Positions 8,667 through 16,204 of a stretch of 64,000 nt of DNA are shown piece after piece. This DNA comes from an uncultured Victivallales bacterium (GTDB lineage: Bacteria; Verrucomicrobiota; Lentisphaeria; Oligosphaerales; JAFGRS01): the NCBI GenBank assembly GCA_903837355.1, contig CAILUI010000097.1, positions 1 through 64,000 of the forward strand, given 5' to 3'. The notes beneath the pieces were generated by a model that was given only the letters and a program-made list of their open reading frames with translations, was not told where the DNA came from and did no database searches. Position numbers and translations under genes: made by a program. Within the stretch, counting starts at the first letter, position 1. Each line of letters starts with the position of its first letter.

Positions 8667-10628
8667 TCAGCGTTCGGCGGCCTCAGGACTCCACTCCAGG
8701 GGCGCCTTGGTCAGTTCGGCGTCGTCCGGCACCGCTGTCTCCAGACGGCTGCCGGGAGTACAGAGGACCGCCAGGTCGAGGACACCTGACGCCGGGGCGA
8801 CGGCCGTGAAGCCGACCATCACCGTTCCTGGATTGCGCGAGTCCCACTCGTTGGGCGGTTTGGCGGTCTCGTAGGTCTGCCAGCGCGGCGCCACGGGCAG
8901 GCGCGCCTCGAGGCGCAGGCGGCCCGTTCCCTTGGCAAGGTCGAGGATCGGGCCGTCGCCAAGGGTCGGCGTTCCGCCCGTGATCATACCCCAGCGCACG
9001 TTGCTGCCGGCGACCAGGCCTGCGAGGTGGTCGCGGATCAGGACTCGCCCCGAGGGTAGCAGCGCCACGCCGCGCAGCACGGCCTTGGCCTGACCGGCGT
9101 AGAGGCTCGAGAGATCGACGACCGAGTGCGGCCAGGCTGGGGCCGTTGAGAAGCGCACGATAGTGCCGTTGCCTCCGACCTGCTGAGACTGGCCGTCGAT
9201 GACCAGGGTGTTGTGGCCGCGGTTACTCTGCCGGAAGATGGTCCAGCGGTCCGAGCCCGGCTCGGAGGACCACAGCTTCATGCCGCGTGACTCGATGCCA
9301 AAGTAGTCTTCGGCGCCGAGATCCAGGGCCCAGCGCGCGCCGTCCGCATCGAGCACGAAGCTGCCCGTATCCATCTGCCCGTGCGGCGCCTTGGGCGAGC
9401 CCCCCTTGAGGCCGACGAAGACCGCCTGCGGGTCGGTCCAGGAACTGCGGTGCAGACTGATCGGGACATGGCCGCCGCTGCTCCAGTGCAGGGGCATTCG
9501 CACCGGCGCGTCGGCAGATGTGTGGTCGAGCCAAAGCAGCAGGAGAGGCAGGAAGCGGTCACCGCCGCCGGCCGCATCCTTCGCTGACAGGCGCGCGCTG
9601 TGTGAGGTCAGCAGCGCGTTGTCCTGCAGTAGCCAGTCCGGGCGGGCAAAGCGCCGGGCGAGCCAGAACAGGGCGGGTTCGACTCCCCGTCCGGCGCCGC
9701 CATCGGCGTAGTTGAAGGTCTGGCCGGAGGGCCCGGTTGCGAGGGGCAGATACTCGCCGGTCTGGCTGAAGCCGGGGGCCAGGCTCAGGCCGAAGTCCGT
9801 ACCCAGCACGCTCTCGAGAGCCGCGATGAGCAGGACGTTGTACGTCGTCCCGTAGGACCAGTAGCCAGGGCCTTCCGGGTAACTGCCATTGGGGGCGAAC
9901 GCGGCCATGGCGCGCGGGACGTTCTGGAGGGCGCGGTGGACGGTGGTTGCGGCCAGCTCGGGCTCGTCCTCGAGCACGGCCAGCGCCCCGGCCACCAGGC
10001 CGCCGTGGCAGACCTGCCCCCAGTTGTTCGAGGCATTGACCCAAGCCTTGTGCTGAGTCGTCTCGGGCAGGATCACACCCTTCTTGACGATGGCGTCACG
10101 GATCGTCTGCCGCGCTTCGGCGTCGAGTCCGTCGTAGAGCCAGTCATAGCCGATGGCCAGGGCGAAGGTCATCTCGCCGACATCGAGGAAATGTGCTGGG
10201 TTCCAGTCCGGGAACGCCGCCGCGGCCAGCATCTCCTGACGGCCACGCGCCAGGTGCAGGGCCTCGCCGCTGAGGCGATAGGCGGTGGCCAGAAGCACGA
10301 TGCGCTTGACGGCGGTGCGTGACTGGCTCAGCAGGCGCCGGCCCTGCTTCGTGTAGGTGACCGGCGGTACCGTCGTCAGGGCCTCCGCCTGCCGCAGGAG
10401 CGCGTCCGCCAAGGCGCGCTGTAGCGGCTCGGTTGCCAGGCGCTGCCGGAGGGCGGCGAAGGCCGCCGCGTCGGCCAGCAGCCGCGGATGGCTTGCCGGC
10501 GCCCGGCTGATCGCCAGCCGGACCTGCTCGAGTGCGGCCGTCGGCGGGTAGGTAGATGCGTCCGCGGCCGCGAGCGTCGCAACGCTGCTGAGTACTAGGC
10601 CGATCATCGCGGGGGTTCCCCTGTGCAT
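8667..10628 (-). CDS. Secreted heparinase II/III-like polysaccharide lyase
   Basis: 653 residues with a signal peptide (MIGLVLSSVATLAAADA near the N-terminus). The first half is an alpha/alpha toroid as in alginate lyase/heparinase II-III families (HPRLLADAAAFAALRQRL; NNWGQVCHGGLVAGALAVLED; NGSYPEGPGYWSYGTTYNVLLIAALESV, holding the usual EGPGYWSYG). The second half is the beta-sandwich domain with APHGQMDTGSFVLDADGARWALDLGAEDY, which carries the conserved His after Pro. It likely cleaves uronate-containing polysaccharide by beta-elimination. I start at ATG 10628 because the signal peptide begins there; an upstream ATG at 10655 adds nine residues. It is the first gene of a two-gene operon with the ceramidase-like protein. 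Confidence 0.85.
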   Translation of the reverse strand: MHRGTPAMIGLVLSSVATLAAADASTYPPTAALEQVRLAISRAPASHPRLLADAAAFAALRQRLATEPLQRALADALLRQAEALTTVPPVTYTKQGRRLLSQSRTAVKRIVLLATAYRLSGEALHLARGRQEMLAAAAFPDWNPAHFLDVGEMTFALAIGYDWLYDGLDAEARQTIRDAIVKKGVILPETTQHKAWVNASNNWGQVCHGGLVAGALAVLEDEPELAATTVHRALQNVPRAMAAFAPNGSYPEGPGYWSYGTTYNVLLIAALESVLGTDFGLSLAPGFSQTGEYLPLATGPSGQTFNYADGGAGRGVEPALFWLARRFARPDWLLQDNALLTSHSARLSAKDAAGGGDRFLPLLLLWLDHTSADAPVRMPLHWSSGGHVPISLHRSSWTDPQAVFVGLKGGSPKAPHGQMDTGSFVLDADGARWALDLGAEDYFGIESRGMKLWSSEPGSDRWTIFRQSNRGHNTLVIDGQSQQVGGNGTIVRFSTAPAWPHSVVDLSSLYAGQAKAVLRGVALLPSGRVLIRDHLAGLVAGSNVRWGMITGGTPTLGDGPILDLAKGTGRLRLEARLPVAPRWQTYETAKPPNEWDSRNPGTVMVGFTAVAPASGVLDLAVLCTPGSRLETAVPDDAELTKAPLEWSPEAAER

Positions 10629-10739
10629 GTCTCGCTCCGCCTGCTGTACCGCCACACACTGTCACCGGATCGCCGCAGGTCAAGGGCGGCTGGCCAACCG
10701 GCGGTGCTGCCGCCCCAAAGTTTCGCCCCGCGCTGCCGA

Positions 10740-11714
10740 TCACCAGACCCGCGCCGGGAGCTCGGCTTCCAGTCGCGTTTCCACGGCGTCATCCAGCTCG
10801 GTGAAGAAATCAAGGCCGGAGAGGCGCTCAATCTCGTCCACCGTGGTCAGGAACACCCCAAGCTTCTCGCCGGCGCCGGTATCCTGCTTCAGGATGAACG
10901 CCTGCAGGCGCAGGCCGCCTTCGTGCTCGTCCACCTGGATCTTGAAGAAGGCATCGGGGATGCGGACCCCGGCGTCCAGCCAGCGTTCCCCGTCGAGAAA
11001 CAGCGGCCCGGTGACGACCCAAAGCTCGCGGAAACGGGCCGTGTAGTTCAGCGCCTCGCGCTGCTCCAGATCCCGCCAGGGCCCGGAGTTCAGCGCGGCC
11101 CGCTGCGGGACCGTGTTGCTCATCAGAAAGGTCTGCGTCTGCGCGGCGGCTCCGTAGCAGTGCGCAATCGCGAAATTCGGGGCGAGGTGGCCGCGGTCAA
11201 AGCCGCTGCCCGTGTAGTCCTCCGGCCGGATGCGGGCCGCGGTCCGTGCGTCCACGGCGAAGTGCGCCGGACGTTCAGCGTTCTGGCCTGCCGTGGGGAC
11301 GTCGAAGAGCCGGTAGGCTGCCCACAGGGGGCAACTCCAGGCCTCGCAGTAGCCCAGCACGAAGCCGGTGTTGGGCAGGACGCGGACGCTGTGCGGCACG
11401 CCATCCGCACGCGGCACCCCGGCATAGACGGGCTGCTTGCCGCCGGAGAATGAGCTTGGGACAAAGGCGTGTCCATAGTAGAGGGTATAGAGGTCCCAGG
11501 CCACTTCCCAGAGGCGCACCTGCTTGTGGCGTTGCAGAGCGTTCCCGAGGAGGATGCGGACCTCCTCCTGCCGGGCGGGTGGTTGTACAGCGTACCACGC
11601 GCCGCCGAGGCCGAGGATGACGAGGTTGGCCAACAGTACTGCCCGCGTCCGCCAGCCCCAGCCTCGCAGCCCCGGCCGGGATCGCCCTGGGCGTGGTGTG
11701 CGTCGGCGTGCCAT
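10740..11714 (-). CDS. DNA/RNA non-specific endonuclease (NUC1 family), membrane-anchored
   Basis: 324 residues. After a basic N-terminus comes one hydrophobic segment (about residues 24-43, AVLLANLVILGLGGAWYAV), an uncleaved anchor or signal. The nuclease domain carries GFDRGHLAPN (DRGH box, catalytic His-176), then AIAHCYG and TFLMSNTVPQ with the metal-binding Asn region, and WVVTGPLFLDGE. This matches Endonuclease_NS (PF01223), a Mg-dependent nuclease without base specificity. The location would be periplasmic or extracellular, suited to nucleic-acid scavenging. The His, Asn and Arg motif residues all look intact. It is probably monocistronic, 111 bp upstream of the lyase operon on the same strand. 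Confidence 0.85.
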   Translation of the reverse strand: MARRRTPRPGRSRPGLRGWGWRTRAVLLANLVILGLGGAWYAVQPPARQEEVRILLGNALQRHKQVRLWEVAWDLYTLYYGHAFVPSSFSGGKQPVYAGVPRADGVPHSVRVLPNTGFVLGYCEAWSCPLWAAYRLFDVPTAGQNAERPAHFAVDARTAARIRPEDYTGSGFDRGHLAPNFAIAHCYGAAAQTQTFLMSNTVPQRAALNSGPWRDLEQREALNYTARFRELWVVTGPLFLDGERWLDAGVRIPDAFFKIQVDEHEGGLRLQAFILKQDTGAGEKLGVFLTTVDEIERLSGLDFFTELDDAVETRLEAELPARVW

Positions 11715-11849
11715 GCGCGGGTGAGCTCGCTGGGGTTCGGGTCATTGTGGATAGGGGTTTCCAAAGCATAAGCGGGAGCGCGGTCGAGTCAAGCCGTCCG
11801 GGCTCGCCTGAGATCGGCTTGAGGAGGTGGCGTCGCAGCCTGCATCTAC

Positions 11850-11878
11850 TTGCGGGAATGGAGCTTCGGTGCTATAGT
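11850..11878 (+). promoter_or_regulatory. Sigma70-type promoter of the zinc-ribbon/EIIA pair
   Basis: TTGCGG at 11850-11855 and TATAGT at 11873-11878 are separated by exactly 17 bp, and TG lies one base before the -10 (extended -10). The start codon of the zinc-ribbon gene is at 11926, giving a leader of about 40 nt. Recognised by eye only. Confidence 0.5.
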
Positions 11879-11925
11879 CCGAGCATGGCCAGGATGTTTG
11901 CCCTGGCGTTCTTCGGGGAGCTGCG

Positions 11926-12252
11926 ATGCAGGAGTTGCTGACCGCGCTGCTGGAACTGCAGGAACTCGAGATCGTGCTCGAGGAATCGCGTATCGTGCAC
12001 GGGGACGCCGCCCTGCCCTCAGCCGTTCGCGTCGAGGTGCGGGTGAAAGCCCTCCGCCAGGCCGTGCCGCCTGGGGAACTGCGGCGCTACGATGGGCTGC
12101 GGCGCGGGGGACCGGCAGTCGTGAAGGAACACGACGGCAGTTGCGGCGGGTGCCACCTGAACGTCAACCGTGGCGACCTGAACCGGATGTTGCGTCTGGA
12201 AATGGACTGGCTTTGCCCAAACTGCGGGCGTTACCTGCTGGTGACCCTTTGA
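11926..12252 (+). CDS. Coiled-coil/C4 zinc-ribbon protein (CdsZ-like, short)
   Basis: 108 residues. The first 55 are helical and charged (ALLELQELEIVLEESRIV, RVKALRQAVPPGELRRYDGL). Then come GSCGGCHLNVN and LCPNCGRYLL, a CxxC-(about 21)-CxxC zinc ribbon as in PF02591 proteins. Full-length family members have a longer N-terminal coiled coil (about 240 residues), so this is a short version. Its role is unknown; family members bind nucleic acid or act as scaffolds. GGGGAG precedes ATG 11926. Its stop overlaps the TTG start of the EIIA gene in TTTGA, which suggests translational coupling. Confidence 0.7.
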   Translation: MQELLTALLELQELEIVLEESRIVHGDAALPSAVRVEVRVKALRQAVPPGELRRYDGLRRGGPAVVKEHDGSCGGCHLNVNRGDLNRMLRLEMDWLCPNCGRYLLVTL

Positions 12253-12740
12253 CGCGCCGACCGGCCAGCGCCGTTCCCACCTTGGAGATCAAGTTGCTCC
12301 TGCCCAAGGAGCACGTCGTCTGCGCGGTCCGCGGCGCCGACCGCCGCACTATCCTGCGGGCGCTGTCCGCGCCCCTGGTCGAGGACCTGACGGTGACCGA
12401 CGCAGAGGCCTTCCTGGACGAACTCGCGGTTCGGGAAGAGCAAGTCACCACCCAGATTTTCGGGGGGGTCGCCTTCCCGCATGCCCGTAGTCAGTCAGTA
12501 CGTCGACTGGCTCTGACCGTCGGCGTGGCCGCGGCGCCAGGGCTGGTGTTTAGCCCGGCCGCCCCGGAGCCGTGCCGGCTCTTCTTCCTGATCGCGGTGC
12601 CGGCGGCGGCGCCGACCGTCCATCTGCCCCTGCTGCGGTACTTGGCGGCGTTCACCCGCCAGAGCGGTCTGCTCAGCCGTCTGCTCGAGGCGCAGACACC
12701 GGCTCAGATCGTTCGCCTGCTGTGTACCCTTAAGCCCTGA
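12249..12740 (+). CDS. PTS EIIA (fructose/nitrogen type) domain protein
   Basis: 163 residues of the PTS_EIIA_2 fold (PF00359). ILRALSAPLVEDLTVTDAEAFLDELAVREEQVTTQIFGGVAFPHARS (about residues 35-80) ends in the FPHAR phospho-acceptor histidine, and a FFLIAVPAAAPTVHLPLLRYLAAF block follows as in PtsN/FruA IIA domains. No EIIB, EIIC, HPr or EI gene is visible. A stand-alone EIIA therefore more likely has a regulatory (PtsN-like) role. I start at TTG 12249, overlapping the upstream stop. The reading frame is open further upstream, but that part overlaps the zinc-ribbon gene. Confidence 0.75.
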   Translation: MTRRPASAVPTLEIKLLLPKEHVVCAVRGADRRTILRALSAPLVEDLTVTDAEAFLDELAVREEQVTTQIFGGVAFPHARSQSVRRLALTVGVAAAPGLVFSPAAPEPCRLFFLIAVPAAAPTVHLPLLRYLAAFTRQSGLLSRLLEAQTPAQIVRLLCTLKP

Positions 12741-12751
12741 GGATGAGCCCA

Positions 12752-12868
12752 GCAGGGGACGGCTCAAGAGAGTCGCCCCTAGCGAGCTGCACTCGTGCGG
12801 CGGCGAGGGTAACGGCAGCCCGCCGTACGGCAGGCTGCCGCAGGGGACAACTCGGAAGAGTTGCCCGT
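12752..12868. terminator. Three-hairpin intergenic region between convergent genes
   Basis: Between the EIIA gene and the convergent superoxide reductase lie three inverted repeats. Two are copies of one module, at 12752-12780 (CGGCTC/GAGTCG around AAGA) and 12840-12868 (CAACTC/GAGTTG around GGAA). Between them, 12814-12839 pairs GGCAGCC with GGCTGCC around the palindrome GCCGTACGGC. No long T-run is present. A bidirectional terminator role is inferred from position. Confidence 0.55.
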
Positions 12869-12872
12869 ACCA

Positions 12873-13250
12873 TCACGCCTTCCAGAGGCCGTGCTTGTTG
12901 CAGTATTCGCGGGCGCACACTGTGGTGGCGTCGGTGCAGAACACGGCCTCGGCCGCCGCGCCTGGCTTCAGGTACTGGCGGCAAAGCTTGCCGTCTGCCA
13001 GCAGTTCGATCCATTCGATGTAGTGATCGTCGGCCATCGGGTGTGGGACGCTGCCGACGGTCACCTTGTAGCCGCCGGCCACCTTGGTGATCACCGGGAC
13101 GTGCTTCTCCTTCGACGCGTCCACCGTGTTCTCCACCACCGGGATCATCGCCGCGCCACAGCACTCGGGTGTGCAGTCGCAGTTCTCACCCTTGATCACT
13201 TCCACGAACGCCACGCAACAGGCGCACTTGTAGACGTTTCCCTGCTTCAT
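12873..13250 (-). CDS. dfx: Desulfoferrodoxin / superoxide reductase
   Basis: 125 residues. The N-terminal desulforedoxin-like domain has CACC (residues 9-12) and ECCGAAM (about 29-35) as rubredoxin-type Fe ligands. The C-terminal superoxide-reductase domain shows EKHVP (Glu and His of the active iron site), [19 protein letters not shown] with two His, and [12 protein letters not shown] with the Cys and His ligands. It reduces superoxide to H2O2 without making O2, as suits an anaerobe. Length and all visible ligands match two-iron desulfoferrodoxins. GGAGG lies 10 bases before ATG 13250. It is separate from the hydrogenase operon but adjacent to it. Confidence 0.93.
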   Translation of the reverse strand: MKQGNVYKCACCVAFVEVIKGENCDCTPECCGAAMIPVVENTVDASKEKHVPVITKVAGGYKVTVGSVPHPMADDHYIEWIELLADGKLCRQYLKPGAAAEAVFCTDATTVCAREYCNKHGLWKA

Positions 13251-13751
13251 CGTTGCCTTGCCTCCAGGTTACGTTGCTCAGACCAGGCTACTTGGCCACA
13301 GCGCTCCTGAGATCACGCTCGCGGCCGGTTCTGCAGACGCTCACTGCCATGACGAATCACACCCACCCAGAGCGGGCAGGCTTCCCAACACTCGCTGTAG
13401 ACCGCGCTGGTCTCCCGAAGGTTCCCGTCACCCCGCATCTGCCCGCTATCCCGAGGCCGCAGCGCTCCTTGTTTTCCCTCTGTTTCGCCTTGTAAGAGTC
13501 TCTATGGCCACTACATTCCTGACTTGATTTTGCCTGTTTGCCGACGTGCCATTGGACTCTGATCCTGGCCGTTTGGTGGTCGCGGCGCCGTGGAGGATGC
13601 CGCTACCGGCAGGAGTGGGGTCGGTCCTTCCTGATGTTTGCGAATACAGATGACCAGCCGGTGATCATTATACCCCATAAAGAGAAAAGTTTCGCGATTA
13701 GGTACCGGGGTCCCACAGTGGGACGCATGGGCCAGAAGAAGGAGACGGTGC
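13251..13751. other. 501-bp divergent intergenic region upstream of the hydrogenase operon
   Basis: No convincing gene; short frames here do not look like protein. Around 13630-13700 the DNA is clearly more AT-rich than its surroundings (TGATCATTATACCCCATAAAGAGAAAAG), which is where I would place promoters for the hydrogenase genes. I could not align a clean -35/-10 pair. Confidence 0.5.
13710..13724 (+). promoter_or_regulatory. Inverted repeat in hydrogenase leader
   Basis: GTCCCAC-A-GTGGGAC is a perfect 7-bp inverted repeat centred on one base, 27 bp upstream of the first hydrogenase start codon. It could be a dimeric operator or, with so short a loop, not a useful RNA hairpin. It does not match the Rex consensus (TTGTGAA-N4-TTCACAA). 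Confidence 0.35.
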
Positions 13752-14273
13752 ATGTCGTGCGCGACCTGTAGCGGCAGAGTGAATCTGATCGAGAAATTTC
13801 CCGAGAAGCGCGCCGAGTTGGAGGCGTACATCGCGACCTTGCCGATCGGCGCCGATCGCGAGCGGAATCGCGGTCTGCTGATCCAGTGCTTGCACAAGGC
13901 GCAGGAGGTTTTTGGCTACCTTCCCGAGGAGGTGCAGATGTTCGTGGCGAAGCCTCTGAACCTGCACCTCTCCGAAGTCTATGGAGTGGTCAGCTTCTAC
14001 TCTTTCTTCACCGACAAGCCGGTGGGCCGGTACCGCATCAGCGTGTGCATGGGTACGGCCTGTTTTGTCCGCGGTGCGACCAAGGTGCTGGACGAGTTCA
14101 AGCGCTACCTGACGGTCAGTGAGGGGGAGACGACGCCGGACGGCAAGTTCACGCTGGGGGCCCTGCGCTGCGTGGGGGCGTGCAGCCTAGCGCCGGTGGT
14201 TTCCGTCAACGGCCGCGTCTACGGCAACGTTGCGCCCAAGAAGGTTGCCGACATTCTGGAAGATTGCGAATAA
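13752..14273 (+). CDS. hydC: [FeFe]-hydrogenase NuoE-like subunit (HydC/HndA)
   Basis: 173 residues of the 24-kDa/NuoE thioredoxin-like [2Fe-2S] family. VYGVVSFYSFFTDKPVGRYRISVCMGTACFVRGA (about residues 77-110) and LRCVGACSLAPVVSVNGRVYGNV supply the four Cys ligands (CxxxxC ... CxxxC). It is a small electron-transfer subunit of NAD-linked hydrogenases and passes electrons between the flavin subunit and the catalytic subunit. A strong AGAAGGAG precedes ATG 13752. It is the first gene of a three-gene operon; the stop lies 25 bp before the next start. The short N-terminal CATC is not a typical family feature. Confidence 0.92.
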   Translation: MSCATCSGRVNLIEKFPEKRAELEAYIATLPIGADRERNRGLLIQCLHKAQEVFGYLPEEVQMFVAKPLNLHLSEVYGVVSFYSFFTDKPVGRYRISVCMGTACFVRGATKVLDEFKRYLTVSEGETTPDGKFTLGALRCVGACSLAPVVSVNGRVYGNVAPKKVADILEDCE

Positions 14274-14298
14274 CCCTAAGCCAGAGAGACCCTTAACG

Positions 14299-16143
14299 AT
14301 GATCGACACGGTCGAACAACTCAAACGGTATGCCGCTGCCGTGAAAGAAACGCGGGCAGGCGCGGCCCGGAGCCGCATTCTGGTATCGATGGGCACCTGT
14401 GGTGTGGCGGCCGGCACGACGCCCGTGCTGGACGCGATTCGGGAGGAGCTCCGCCGCCGGGATCTGGCGGACTCGGTAGACGTCGTTGAGACCGGCTGCA
14501 TGGGGCTGTGCCACAGCGAGCCCACCGTCGAGGTGGTCAATACGCGCACGGGCAGTCGCATTATTCTGGGCAAACTCGACGCGGCGCAGGCGCGTGCCGT
14601 TGTGGACGCGCTGACGGGGCCGGTGCCCGACGTCTGCGAGATTAAGCGGGACTGGTATTACCCTGAGTACGAGCAGAACACGGCCAACCTGCCGCAGGCG
14701 CGGATTGTGCTGCGGAACACGGGCCAAATCAACCCAGAAGCGATCGATGACTACATCGCCTGCGACGGCTATCAGGCGCTGGCGACGGCCCTGAGCACGA
14801 TGGCGCCGGCGGCGGTGATCCAGGTGGTCAAGGATTCCGGGCTGCGCGGGCGCGGGGGCGGCGGCTTTCCGACGGGCTCGAAGTGGGCCTTTGCGGCGGC
14901 GCAGCAGAACCCCGAGAAGTACGTCATCTGCAACGCTGACGAGGGTGATCCCGGGGCCTTCATGGACCGCGCCGTGCTCGAGGGCGACCCGCACGCCGTG
15001 CTCGAGGCGATGGCGATCGCCGGCTACGCGATCGGCTCGCACTTTGGCCTGGTTTACGTTCGTGCCGAGTACCCGATGGCCGTCAAGCGGCTGCTGATTG
15101 CCATCGGGCAGGCCCGCGAGATGGGGCTGCTGGGGCGCAACATCCTGGGCTCGGGTTTCGACTTCGACATCGAGTTGAAGTATGGCGCTGGCGCCTTCGT
15201 ATGCGGCGAGGAGACGGCCCTGATCCACTCCATCGAAGGCAAGCGCGGTGAGCCGACCTTCAAGCCGCCGTTTCCGGCAGTGGCCGGGCTCTGGGGCAAG
15301 CCGACGATCGTCAACAACGTCGAGACCTTTGCGAACGTCTGCGCCATCCTGCGGCAGGGTGCGGCCTGGTTCCGCCAGATCGGCACTCCGAAGAGTCCCG
15401 GGACGAAAGTCTTCGCGCTGGCCGGTAAGGTCAGCCGGGTGGGGCTGACCGAGGTGCCCATGGGGACCTCGTTGCGCGACATCATCTTCACCATCGGCGG
15501 CGGCTGCCGGGATGGCCGGGCCTTCAAGGCCGTGCAGACCGGCGGGCCCTCGGGGGGTTGCATCCGCGCCAACAAGCTCGACACCCCGATCGACTACGAC
15601 ACCCTGATCGCCCTGGGCTCGATGATGGGTTCGGGCGGTATGATTGTCATGGACGAGGACGATTGCATGGTCAATGTGGCCAAGTTCTTCCTCGAGTTCA
15701 CCTTGGACGAATCCTGTGGCAAGTGCACGCCCTGCCGCATCGGCAACAAGCGGCTGCACGAGATGCTGAATGTGATCTGCCAGGGCAAGGGCACGCCGGA
15801 GACCCTGACCAAGTTGCGGACCCTGGGCAACACCATCAAGGACACGGCCCTCTGCGGTCTGGGGCAGACGTCCCCCAACCCGGTGCTCAGCACCATGATC
15901 CAGTTCCCCGAGGAGTACAAAGCGCATGTCGAGGAGAAGCGTTGTCCGGCCGGCGTCTGTGCGCGGCTGATCACCTACACGATCACCGACAAGTGCGTCG
16001 GCTGCACGCTCTGTGCCCGCAATTGCCCGGTCGGCTGCATCACGGGCGAGCGCAAGCAGCAGCACGTGATTGACCAGGAGGCCTGCATCAAGTGCGGCGT
16101 CTGCTTCGAGACCTGTAAGTTCCACGCCATCGACAAGCGCTGA
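14299..16143 (+). CDS. hydB: [FeFe]-hydrogenase NuoF-like flavin subunit (HydB/HndC)
   Basis: 614 residues. Residues about 20-100 are a thioredoxin-like [2Fe-2S] domain (SMGTCGVAAG ... ETGCMGLCHSEP). About 135-500 is the NuoF core: GLRGRGGGGFPTGSKW (FMN/NADH site), CNADEGDPGAFMDR, GAGAFVCGEETALIHSIEG and ESCGKCTPCRIGNKRL ([4Fe-4S]). The C-terminal 65 residues add a two-cluster ferredoxin (CVGCTLCARNCPVGC and CIKCGVCFETCKFHA). This is the architecture of HydB in trimeric electron-bifurcating hydrogenases, where NADH and ferredoxin are oxidised together. The start at ATG 14299 follows AGAGAGAC. Confidence 0.93.
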   Translation: MIDTVEQLKRYAAAVKETRAGAARSRILVSMGTCGVAAGTTPVLDAIREELRRRDLADSVDVVETGCMGLCHSEPTVEVVNTRTGSRIILGKLDAAQARAVVDALTGPVPDVCEIKRDWYYPEYEQNTANLPQARIVLRNTGQINPEAIDDYIACDGYQALATALSTMAPAAVIQVVKDSGLRGRGGGGFPTGSKWAFAAAQQNPEKYVICNADEGDPGAFMDRAVLEGDPHAVLEAMAIAGYAIGSHFGLVYVRAEYPMAVKRLLIAIGQAREMGLLGRNILGSGFDFDIELKYGAGAFVCGEETALIHSIEGKRGEPTFKPPFPAVAGLWGKPTIVNNVETFANVCAILRQGAAWFRQIGTPKSPGTKVFALAGKVSRVGLTEVPMGTSLRDIIFTIGGGCRDGRAFKAVQTGGPSGGCIRANKLDTPIDYDTLIALGSMMGSGGMIVMDEDDCMVNVAKFFLEFTLDESCGKCTPCRIGNKRLHEMLNVICQGKGTPETLTKLRTLGNTIKDTALCGLGQTSPNPVLSTMIQFPEEYKAHVEEKRCPAGVCARLITYTITDKCVGCTLCARNCPVGCITGERKQQHVIDQEACIKCGVCFETCKFHAIDKR

Positions 16144-16204
16144 GGCGCTCGGGCGGGACCAGTAGCAACACGAACAGGGTTCAAACCCATTGAGGCGTAT
16201 ATAG

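Noticed and set aside
13700-13730. Rex operator in the hydrogenase leader
   Set aside because: The inverted repeat GTCCCAC/GTGGGAC does not fit the Rex consensus.
13538-13771. Plus-strand frame of 77 codons upstream of the hydrogenase
   Set aside because: It overlaps the first hydrogenase gene's RBS and start, and has no recognisable similarity.
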